Assembly: GCA_034620365.1 (NCBI GenBank)
Contig: JAQGEQ010000045.1
Coordinates: 868,001 to 932,000, forward strand
DNA: 64,000 nt
Direction of reading: 5' to 3'
DNA from: Pegea sp. RAD2-039
Lineage: Eukaryota > Chordata > Thaliacea > Salpida > Salpidae
Part shown: positions 12,001 through 23,228 of the stretch, piece by piece
How the letters are laid out: each line of letters starts with the position of its first letter
Numbering within the stretch: the stretch's first letter is position 1
Made by a program: the position numbers and the translations under genes
The notes under the pieces: generated by a model
Databases searched by the model: none
The model's input: the letters and a program-made list of their open reading frames with translations, nothing else
Told to the model about the DNA's origin: nothing

Positions 12001-15000
12001 GTTAACTAGTCATTCAATAAATCAGGGGTCTCTACAAAGATGACGTAGCCATCAATGTCAATGACGTCACAAGGTATGAGAAGATGATCCTGGTCGATTT
12101 AACTCCAACAAGTTACTCCGCCCCACACAGTGATGGCGCCTATCCAGGCTCCCTGGCGGGTCGAAAAGCTTTGAAATGAAGAGATTACAGATCTACGCGA
12201 GCTTCACGTCGAACAGTTAGCTGGTTGAAGATGTGGTTTCGGTGTATTAATCGAGAAGCGTTTGTGATATGACGTCATTGATATTAACGCAAAATCGGAT
12301 TTTGTTAAGCTTTAAAACAAGCTGCAGGTGCTGAGAGCTTTTATATGAAGATTCAGTGAGTTGGAAAATGAATTTTGACAGAGTTGTTGGAAGTTGGAAT
12401 GTATCTGCTGGCCCCAGAAAGTTGGCCCTTGTTTTGTTCATCATTTTTGTTTGTATGTTTGCCAAATTATGATTCCCTATTCATAACATCTTGGCCGTGA
12501 TTGTTGTTTTTTTGATTGTTTAAACCTTCCTGTCGAAAAGTAAAATAAAAAAATTATTTGAATTTTGCGTTTGTGTTTCAAACTCGATTATTTCAAAATA
12601 TTTCATAAATTTCAAATCTTTTTCAAATGTTTCGAATTTTTAGAGAAAAATCTCTAAATGTTGATGATTTGATCTTCAGTTTTATGGAGATGTCTTCACT
12701 GAGACACAAACGCTTTGCGTTGATCATTCTTCTGCTTTTTAATTGGTTGATTTTGTTTGTTTTAGAAGTTTTGCGCAATTCAACATTTTGAAAAGAAATA
12801 AAAAGCAACTGGAAGAAGTGATGACATACAACTCGTGAACGCGATCAGATGACGTCACTGAGAGGCTCCAGTCATGATCATTCATCCAGTACCATGTCAA
12901 CAAGCTCCTATCTTCAACTTCCGACCGTGATTCGCTCCGCGTACTCTGAATGAAGTAAATCGCGTCCGCCTAGCGCGTCTTCATCGCACTGAAGGTCAAC
13001 TGCTGATGACAAGTCCGGCTGAAAAGCGTATGTGACGTCACGCGATGATGTAATGCAATAAGCGATGGATAGCAATTGAAGATGGTTATGATTGAAGTTG
13101 ATTGAGTTGTAGAATCTTAAAGTGATCTTGAAAAGTCGGAAGTTATTCGTCTTTCGTTGCTTTGAGCGGGAAAAGAAACGTAAAAAAATAGTTTGGAAAC
13201 ATTAAAAAGAATTTGGAAACATTCGGTAAGCTCACTACTTCTATCTCTTCTTTATAATTGCAAAAATTCTTATTGTAGTTGGTCTTAGAAGGGTTTTAAC
13301 CGGTTCAGACGTTTTTATTCAATTGGAAGAACTTATTTATTGTCACAAGCTACAAATAATGAAGTCAGACATAAAGATTGAAAACTATTGCTAGAATTGT
13401 GGTTGGAATAAACAAGAAAGCTTTTGTGATAAACTACAGGGGGCACACAAGATGTTTACCACTAACTCACTAATGACCAAACGCCAATTCTTTTCTATCT
13501 TCTTTTAATCGAATCAAATCTTCCTTATTTTTCGGTGAGTTTTGTAGTTAGCTGAGTCTACAAGTTATTAAATCTTACAAAAATCCCTTTTTGAAAAATC
13601 TTGAAAAAATCTTTGGTATCGAAATTTCGGAAAATTAAATTAAAAAAAAATCTTTCTAAACAAAAGCAGTAAACTTTATATTGAAATTTATGAAGCAGAA
13701 CATACAGTAAAAACTTCTGTCCATTCTGATATGTGATAAAAATGAACAAGAAACATATCTTTGTAGAAATTTGTGTCTCATTTGTATGTCTTTGATATAA
13801 AGCGTAAAATCTGTTGGCTGCTCTTCCAACTTCTTATATTTTGATTTATAAATACCGTTGAGTGCATTGCTGTTATCTTTTTTAGTTTATTTTAAGAAAC
13901 TGAAATATTTTTTACCCCTCAACACATTTCTTCGTTTTAATATTTCTGTTTTCGATGACGATGTTATGTTTGTATAGCTTATTGTTGTAAGAAATATGAA
14001 TTCGAGCTTCAAATGTACTGAACGTGCTTCACTTCTATCTGCAAATTCAAAATAGAAATCATTTGCTGAGATTTATTTGATAAATTCAATCTTTTTCGGA
14101 ATTTTAATTCAATTTTGTTTAATTGACTTCAAAAATTCCTTTTTTTTGAGATTTATGAAAAAGTTTTTTACAAAACAGATAAAACATTTGAAAAATGTTG
14201 TAAAATTAAATTAAAAACTGTGAAAATACATTTTATTTTCAATTTCAATCTCTTTGTAGTTTAAATTTTGTTCTTTTTAGGCTTCTAAATGTACAGAAAG
14301 TAAATAAAGTTAAATATTCGCCAAGCTATGTTTATTTAATTAAACCTAAAATAAAGAAAAGAAAATTGGATAAGTTTTTAAGTGAAAGTCGAAAATATAT
14401 AAAAATTTTTACAACTTTTTTTTATTTGTTTATCGCTTCACCTCAAACCAAAGAATTTCAAAGAAGCAAAAAATCATTTCTGATAAAAAAAAGTCAAAGA
14501 TTTTGTAGAAGAGTTAACAGAAGGTAATAATCCTAAAAGATCCCGTAAATAAGGAGGAAGCAAATGAGTTGTATTAAGAATAAACCCAAAAAAAGATTAA
14601 CAAACAACCAATCAAACAACAGCCACGTGACTTCCGTCAAAGTCCGCTTGCTTCGTCATGCTCTAACATAAAGCTTCCGTCTGATGTGATTCCTCTGAAC
14701 CTTATAAAGCGTAGAAATCTTCTTGCAGAGGTGATGTGATGAAAATTTCAAACAAAGAAAAAATCAGACACAAAAAGATTGTGAAAATGTGGTCGATGAG
14801 TCCATCGAGCTAGTCAGCCACTTCTTACTGTAAATATTGGTGTTATTTGCTGAGGATTTGGCTCACTGTTCTTTGTTTGACCTTGACAGCTTCTTCTAGG
14901 AGCATTTAATGGATGTTGATGAAGCTGTCAATTAATTCTCACAAAATATTTGTTCAATTTTTCGTTTCACACCAACAAATATTCAGATTAACAAGTCATC

Positions 15001-16300
15001 AGCATCAGTTTGAATCAAATTGAGTTTGAAACAAGTCAACTTCAAACTTTACGTTTACTCGATCGTATTTGCTATAAAACAAAACAAATAAGAAAATGAT
15101 TTCAAAACTAAATTAAACATTAAAATCTTTTGTTATATCGCAGATTACCTGATGATTGTAAAGCACAACCCTAGTCAAGACAAATTTCACTTTATATAAC
15201 AAACTATTGACTCTTATTTTCAAACTAATCCTCTGTAAATAGGACACACAATTCGGACAGTATTCAGCTTGGCACGTTTCTTAGTCACGTGGTCAAATAA
15301 AAAATGTTTAGATTATTACAAGGAGACGAATTTCTTTTGTAAGATTTATTGAACAGAAGCAATTTATGAAAGTAAATAAGCTGAAATGGAAGCAGAGACA
15401 CAGCGAATTTGGAAAATGTTTTTATAATGACTTTGCAAATGTTGCAGCCTCAACTGGGACATTTTGTCCTTTTTCGAATTTGGAATTTCCTTCATTTGGC
15501 AAATGATTTCGCTTCATTAGCTTTCAATTGATCAATCATTGATACGTGATATGTGATGACGTCACTACGCTACTTACTTTATGACGTCATCACTGAAGTC
15601 ATTACCGAAGATGAAAGAAGTGTTGGAAGCGTAGTGGATGTGGCGAATGAAATTGTTTCCGCTTCTCGCTTTCTTCTTCCGGTGACCACGTGACCAGCGT
15701 CCAGCTGATAATTTGTCGAGCGTTCATTGAAGTGACGGAAAGCGGTCACTTAATCACTATGACAACGCGGTAATAATATCGGTGATGTTTCCAAACTGTT
15801 TGTAGCGATTGTAGAAATATATTTGGAAACACTGAAAAACAAACAGAATATTTGAAACATTTTGTAACAAAAGATTGGAAGCGGAGTTAAGAGCGACGAA
15901 ATCTTTGTAGAAATAGTTTGAAGGTCTCACTTTTCAATTGATTCGTCAAAGATATTTGTTATTAGCATAAGGAGTCGAGACAACTGCTGTGCAAAGACTG
16001 CAAGATCACGAAAAGAGGACACACCTCGATCTTAGGGTGTGCAACACCTCAATAAAGTTATTGATCGGAGTAAACATGATATTAATCTTTAAAATTCTAC
16101 AAAAAAACCTGACAAAGTTCAAATCTTTTACTTTTTGCTGTCAACTTTCGGGTTATGACGTCATCAAATCATTTTCTTTTCACCAATCGAGATATGACGT
16201 CATTAATAGCATCGACCAATCATATACTTCGATTTGAATTTCTGTGAATTGAAGCGTGACGAAATGCGAGTAGCAAATTAACAAAATGGTCGAATTTCGT
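12001..16300. promoter_or_regulatory. Cluster of GC-elevated islands with TGACGTCA sites
   Basis: Several islands (about 12040-12250, 12830-13060, 14600-14900, 15540-15770, 15990-16240) are clearly less AT-rich than their surroundings and have no convincing open frame. They carry eight exact TGACGTCA palindromes at 12062, 12270, 12850, 13033, 15557, 15582, 16156 and 16195, and TCACGTG/CACGTGA sites at 14633, 15285 and 15686. The region lies 7-11 kb upstream of SoxB1 with no other gene in between. I infer candidate distal enhancers, or decayed repeat copies that bring the same motif. Target gene and function are unproven. Confidence 0.35.
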
Positions 16301-19300
16301 TCGTTGTTTACATCAGCATATATTTGTAAGAGATGAAAACCACCCCAAAGTATTTAAAAAGCATTTAACTTGAGATGAAAACTAATTCCAATCTTTTTCA
16401 TAAAATAAAAGCTTACTGAAGCATTTAATTTACAAAACAAACGCTAAAACCAAATATATCTGATGACAAACATGTTTTCGACCAATTTCGACAAGCAAGG
16501 TGTGAACACAAACAATTTAAAATGATTCAAATATCTTAAAGCAGTTTAAAGCAGGAATTACATGAGTTTCTGAAATTGTTCTTATTTAGCGCAAAGCGTT
16601 TCAAATGCGGAAGATAAACACAATAATCGCGGCTCGAATAATCGTCGTTTCCGCTTCCACCTAACAGTAAATCAGATGCCAGCAAGACTGGTTAAAGTCA
16701 CCATGCATGGATGCATATATCAATCTGTTTCAGAGGTGTTTAAAAAGTACGATTCGAGAAGAGTCTAGTAGACAAGACGACGCCGATTTTTTTATATCGT
16801 TTTTAAAACATCAATTTTTAATTTCTCAGCATTTTCTGAAAACAAATTTGAAATTTATGAATTATTTTCTAGTCAGAAAATCAGCGAACGAAATATTAAA
16901 ATTATCAAACATCAATTTAGAAAAGTTTTGGTATGTTGTTATTATTTACATGATTTCAAAGTTGTCTTTATTTCTTTAGAATTAAAAAGAATCATTTGAA
17001 AAATAGTTTTTCAAGTAAATGAAAAGAATATTATTTTGATTCATCTATCTTTTGACTCCACCTCTTTTCCTTATTATCTTCTTCTATTGTTGTAAATGAA
17101 ACTTATTGACAGAAAATCACTCACACTTGTCACCACCAAAAAAGTAACAAATTAATTACAGCAAGGCAAGGTCAAAGATTTGTTTTGATTTGCTTCCTAG
17201 CTACCCTGTTTACAAAAAGATTGGTTTATCGAATTGACAATTTGAAAGATAGTTTTTAGGCAAGCAACTTTCATCATAACTTCCCATGTCAGGACCACCC
17301 GGACCTTACTTCACTTGAATAACATTGTCATCTGATTAAAGCTGAACAGATGATTGCTTTTCAATATCAAACCTTCCTACTGTGAACTTGAAATATTACT
17401 TTAAGAAAACCATTTTTACATTAAATCAAATTTTTCTAAGTTGTCGAAATGACAATAATTTTTTTTAAATGTTGTAGCCACTGAAAAATAGATGATTAGA
17501 TAATTAACATTTACAAAAAGTATTTCCAAAAATGAAAAACGCCAAATTATCTCAGTGGCTTTTTATGATAAAATTTCATTTTCATATTTTTTTAATTTCA
17601 ATTTAATTATTTTACAAATTGAAAAAAATTAGTTGTTATTGTTTATAGATGGATAAAAAAAACTTTTCCAATCAGTATTTATAAATGATATTACTTGCTA
17701 AAGACGAAAACTCACTTATCAATCTAATGTAGGGTGAATTATTGAACGTTTTTACGCTTCGATAAGCATTCTTTAATACCGGGTGATTTCATTATTCAAA
17801 ATCTTCTTTTTAGGCATGTCTGTCATTGTTTTAAACATTTGTTATTAAAAATATGAAGTTATATTGTTATGTGAGATGCAGAAGTTGTACTTTGGTTTGT
17901 TAGATTGTTTATGGTATTGTTTTTCGTTTCTTTGCAAATCAAGGTATTTGGTTTTTTATTCCCAAAAACTATTTTTGAAACTTTGAATAATTGTTCAGCA
18001 TTTAATTTCGTTTTTTTTTTTTTTGAAATCAATATTTAGTAATTTATAAATATCAAATTATTATCGGATATTTCTTATTTGTAATAAACTTTTTGGAAAT
18101 TATATTTGATCGGAATTTTTGTAATAATTTCTAAAGCAAAATTCAAAGTTGTTTAAATAACTTCCATTTAATTTTTTAATTGTTTATTATTTACAACAAT
18201 TCAATATCAATTTTCAATCCGTTTAAACAAATCAAAACTATTTTTAAAAAAGATCATTTCGTTTATTTGTTGCTAAAATTATTTTTTTCAGTTTAAACAA
18301 ATTTCAAATATCTGAAAACCTTTTATAAACATTTAACTTATTTTCTAGTTTAGTTTAAAAGATTTATTAAAAGATTATTCGCTGTAAATAAGAATATATT
18401 AAAAGTTTTGTATATGTTTGTCTTAACAAGAATTCAAATTTAAGCTTGTTGAAAGATCGTTTAAACAAATACTAAAAGTCCAATTTCGCCCAAAAATTCT
18501 GTTTTTTTCAACTTTATTTTTTGTCGTCAATTTTTTACAGAAATTTTCCAACAAATTACCTGAATTTAAAAACTAAATAATTTATAATATTTTCTTCAAA
18601 TATTTTATAAAAAATCTTTGATTCTAAAAGTTTGAATTTTTGGAACATTTATTTAATACCACCAAAACCTCTCTTCGAAATAATCGAAGAGGAAACATCT
18701 AAAAAAGGGCTGCTGTTAAAATTCAGGCTGAGTAGAGAACGGAAATATTATTCGTCATTCTAACAAGCTGTAAAATAGCACATACATGATCTCAATTGAT
18801 CTATAGACATCTCATTCGCTTCATTATACGATGAGAGTTCGTTTTACAATGATCATCACATATCTTCCACTAAAAATGGGTAGCTCAGCGTGATCACTGA
18901 AGCGGAACTCTGCCGTTACGCTTCACTGAGCAGCTTGGAACTATTCATTAACGTTGATAACGTCATTTAATAAGGATATCAACGGTAAACCCCGGTAATT
19001 ACGCCGCATTTAATGATGTATTTGCAGCATTTTATATGTGATGACGTAATCACTAATTTACTCGCTTTTTTCTGCTTCTCAAGATCCTGTGAAGTTTTCA
19101 CTTGAAAACTTTTCGCATCTTTGTTTTAAGCTTACATTTATAACCTTTTTTGCTGAAATCAATCAACTAGCTTCAATCTAGTTGTTGAAACGTTTATTGC
19201 TGTTGTTGTTTTTTCTCACGCCTTTTATACACCTTAAAACTGTTTCATTTTTATCGAGGATTTCTTTCAAAAGTTTTTTTCGATTCACTTAATTGATACT

Positions 19301-21380
19301 ACTTTAAAAGAATTCGACTTTTTACGTTGTAAACTGAAATTGAATATTTAAACTTGAAGTCATTTTCGGAAAACTCTTAAATTGATTGTTTTAATTATTC
19401 TTAAGACCCAAACAAAATATTGTTTGATCAAGTAATGATAATCTGTTATCAGTGTCATCACTTAAGTTAATTTAATAAAGTAATCACAACAAACTAAATA
19501 AAGTAAAACTATTACTATATTTGATGATCAATAATTACTTATTAATCGTTGTACTTTAGTTTACCTTCTACGTATTTACTTTTTTTGTTTTAATTTCGAC
19601 TTTCACAACATTTTCATGACGTCTTTTAAACGTGATTTTTTGTCAAATAAAATATAATGAAGTATAAGCAAATACAGGAATTCTTATTTCTCTAACAATC
19701 TCGATTTAAGACATCCTTTAAGTTAGTGAGCTCCTTGTCATTTTGTGTATTAGTGGTTGAAAGTCCTTCATAATATGATTAAATCGAATTTTTATAAATT
19801 TCTCAAAGATAAATAGAATAAAAACTATTTTTAATCTAAAATAAAGTAACAAGACGTCAAGTCAGTTCAAAGCTTTTGTTTGATTTCAGTTTAATTCCAT
19901 AAAAAATTCAAATTATTGTGGTTTCATCACAAAGATTACATAATTATATCTTTATTATCGATATATTAATTTCCTTGTCAATCAGAAACTTATTTTGGTA
20001 TAAGCAACTTGCTTCAATTTAACTTATTCGTTTTGTAATTTATTCTCTAGTTTTGTGAGGTTTAAAGGAACTGATAAGAATTTTGAAGACACAAGATTTG
20101 ATGTTAGTAGGACTTCGTATGATTGATCAAATACATCAATCACTTGTAGTTGGAATGTAGACGAAAAAGAAAAGCTTCAATAAGAAGTGAGATTAGATTT
20201 AATTTGTAGAAAGTTGAAAAATGTTTTTAAATATTAGAAAAGGAGAAAGTCTGAAAAACATTTAAAAAGTTTCAGTGAAATTAAAGAATAAATTGAAGAG
20301 GTTGGTTATTGTCGACTTCGATGTTCGGCTAACGAAAGTTTTTCTTTCTTTCTGTCATCGATCCTGCTTCTACTTCTGCTACTCAGCTGTCAATCATCGC
20401 TGGTCAAAAGGTGTGAGTTATTCCACAATTTAGGATTGTAGGCTGAATCGGTAAGGTTCGGAAGTCAAAACAAAAACGGCGTTGACAGTCTATGACATCA
20501 TCACTACCTCTGCGTGCCAACTATCTCGAAACAAAGACTTTAGACAAACAATTCGCTTATTGAAGGCACGCTCACAAAGTTTCAGTCGTAAATGGTTTTC
20601 AACCAGCACTCACTAAAGACATAGACTGGCTTTCTAACTGAGCATAACTTCATCTGTCCTTATACACTTTATAAAAAGCCAATTAACACTTTAATGGTTT
20701 TTTACTAAAAAGGCCTCAATTATTTTAAAAGCATATTTTTGTAAAGGATTAAATAATGGCAATGGGATAATATTGTAAGAAATAAAATAAATATAAACTA
20801 AAAGATACAAATGAAAAGTATGTGATAATCTAGTCATTAAGCCCTTGAAAAAATCACTGACATACTTATATAAAGAGCACTTCAAAGTTTATTACTTTAA
20901 ATATGAATATTAGTTACACTTAATTATTTCTTTTAAAGTTTTTAAACTAATTTTTCGCATTAACATAGATCTCAGCTAATTACTTGAACAGCTAGAATTT
21001 TAATTAGATAAATAGTTCTGTTGCTGATTTTTTAAGAGACTTTTTTGAATTTTCAAAACCGCAAATGATATCTACTTCACTATTAACACCTTTGAAATTT
21101 TACAAAAGATTTATAAATATTCTGATTTATTTTTCTCTAATTGATTTTAATGTCTAAATTATAAATATACAAATTAAAGTTTAATCTATTAATATTTTGT
21201 TACAACTGAATAATAATTAACAAAAATTTATTCTAAACAATTTCTTTTTCGAATCAACAATAAATTGAATAAAATATTTTCTTAATTTGTACTTGAGATG
21301 CTGAAAATCTTTTTGTAAAAATCATCAAAACTTATCCTGATATTTATGACTAAACTGGCGTTTTGTCATTTCAAAATGAG
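16301..21380. other. Gene-poor AT-rich region
   Basis: No gene recognised. Islands of higher GC at about 18660-19060 and 20320-20640 stand out. The first holds a 15-bp sequence (18918-18932) whose reverse complement recurs exactly at 32276-32290. ORFs of 60-90 codons here show no family signature. Confidence 0.6.
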
Positions 21381-21389
21381 GAAATTTAG

Positions 21390-21870
21390 TTTTTAATTTC
21401 CATCGGCCTCAATCTTCAACTGAAGCAGATGAAGAGTGTGTAAACAACACCTAAGAGATTCAATCTCTTATTCCTCACTCCAGCAAGTGATTAAGAGTCC
21501 TACTCTCATCAAGGGACACACATCTGCACAAGGAGGATGCCTTCTCATGTGAATTTGATGACGAGATGCTTTTTACCAGCTTGCAAGGGGCTAGTTAACA
21601 AACTCTCAGTGTTGAGGCCATATCAATCGTAAAACGGCCTACAGAGGGCACTCAACTCCCACTTAAGTACTATTCCAACGCTCCAACTTCAGCATTTTCC
21701 CCTTTTAGGAATCTTTTTCTAACACTCCACCATACTCTCCGTACTGCAGCGGTGTGGTCCTTGATCGGAATTGAAAAGATGATGAGAACGATGAGCTTTC
21801 GAACCTCTAGAACTGCAAGAACAAGATTTAATGAGTGCAGCTGCCAGGAGGTAGAACGATCAGAAGATCA
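21390..21870 (-). mobile_element. Possible decayed retrotransposon fragment
   Basis: A 480-bp block whose composition differs from the flanks (much less AT). On the minus strand around 21540-21465 a short reading reads CRCVSLDESRTLNHLLE. Its cysteines plus TLNHLLE resemble the cysteine/histidine segment after the reverse transcriptase of LINE-type elements (C-x-C...E-x-x-TL-x-H-x-L). Stops interrupt the frame on both sides and no other RT motif is seen. It could instead be a conserved non-coding element. Confidence 0.25.
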
Positions 21871-22770
21871 ACAGACTAATTTGTTAACAATTGTAACTTC
21901 TAACCTGCCACGTTTCCAACCATCTTAATTAACAGCTTATTATAGTAACCTTACTTGTTTGCTTAATTGGGTTTTGAACCGGAAAAATTAAATAATCAAT
22001 TACCTGTTTGTGAATTTATTTAGCAACAGCTAATTAAATAAAACCATTACTCGGATGGATAAGTTTGCTGAGAGCTTAAAGCGTTACAATTAAAGCTTCG
22101 CTTGAAGTTGATGAACTAGTTTCCAGTTTATTTGCTATTCAATTTTTCACATTTGAGTTTTAGAAATACCTTGAAATGATAAAAAGCATGAAAGTATTTG
22201 ATTAGAAGTTTCCGTTTATAAATAAATAACAAAATGTCATTTAAGATTAGTCATTTTTACAAATATTCAAAATTGAATCAATAATTTTACAATTTAGAAA
22301 AAGAAATTTTTTTAACTTAATTTATTGATATAAAATATGTTTTGTTGTTGAGTTTTTAAAAAAAGTTACTTTTTTATCTATTTTTTCAGAATCGTTTGTT
22401 TTTAGAGACTTTTTTAGAATCATTTTATTCGTACGAGTCTTCTTATTTTCTAAGACTTGACGCTGGATCAAAGCAAATGAACCGGGAAACGTCTACTAGC
22501 ACTCATTGCGCATAAAATGATATCAGGAAGAAAAAAGGCGAAATAAAGATTTAGAAAAAAGCGAAAAACGATAAGAGAAGAAGGCAGAAAAATATGAGGA
22601 TATGAAAAGGAAGAATTCAAACAAAGCAGAAGTTTTTCATGAATTTAAGCTTGAGTGTGCATCTCTGTGAGGAGTATTAGCTAATAAAAAAGAGAATTAT
22701 TAGAAAAAATCAAATAGATGACCATTTAGAGTACCCCTCTTTTACTTTTCAGTTGAAAAACAGTCGCCGG
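21871..22770. other. Proximal upstream region of SoxB1
   Basis: No coding sequence seen. The stretch 22440-22540 is less AT-rich and holds GGATCAAAGCAAATG, an overlap of a TCF/LEF-like ATCAAAG with a POU-like half site. That is compatible with, but does not prove, an enhancer near SoxB1. Confidence 0.4.
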
Positions 22771-22775
22771 TTAGG

Positions 22776-22835
22776 CATTGTTGGTGTTCATTGTACAATT
22801 TTATAGAACAATTGGTACAGAGAAGACAATTGTTA
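22776..22835 (+). promoter_or_regulatory. Cluster of SOX-type ACAAT/ATTGT cores
   Basis: Within 60 bp there are a CATTGTTG, the near-palindrome CATTGTACAAT (22789-22799), an AACAATTGG and an ACAATTGTT. These are five to six matches to the SOX core (A/T)ACAA(A/T) in both orientations, some face to face. The cluster lies about 400 bp before the SoxB1 start codon, which suggests self-regulation. Single ACAAT cores are frequent in AT-rich DNA; the spacing and pairing are the point here. Confidence 0.35.
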
Positions 22836-23228
22836 TATGAGAGTTTGTTTTATTCGTCATTTTACGATTTTCTTTTTGTTACTTTCAATTATTCTAAAAA
22901 ATAACTAAACTTAGCACGTGAAGGTGTCACAAACCACACGTGGCTGTACAAATGTTCAACAGAAGTCGATTTCTATTAACTCACTTCTATTTATTTACAA
23001 TTTTCAATATTTAATCATTAACAGTTTTTATTCAGAAAGTTAAGTTTTCTAAGCATCAAATATTTCAACTTTCAAGTCTTCAGTAGCTGCCAATAAGAGC
23101 AAGTTACTAAGTTACCCGTAAAAGTAACACTGGAGTATACAGATCACCAAGCCTACGGTGGGGTCGGCAGTTATAAAGAAAGCAGTCCACCAATTCAGCA
23201 ACAAAGTCAAGCCGACAGAACCATTAAT

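Noticed and set aside
12020-12130. Possible exon (DDVAINVNDVT followed by AAG|GTATGAG)
   Set aside because: Too short, no partner exon found, and it consists largely of TGACGT-type words shared with non-coding neighbours.
15989-16237. 82-codon plus-strand frame containing TGACGTCA sites
   Set aside because: Residue content looks random and the frame covers two palindromes that seem to be the real signal. No homology recognised.
21720-21870. Considered a tRNA or 5S rRNA fragment because of GC content
   Set aside because: No A/B box pair, cloverleaf stems or 5S signature could be found on either strand.
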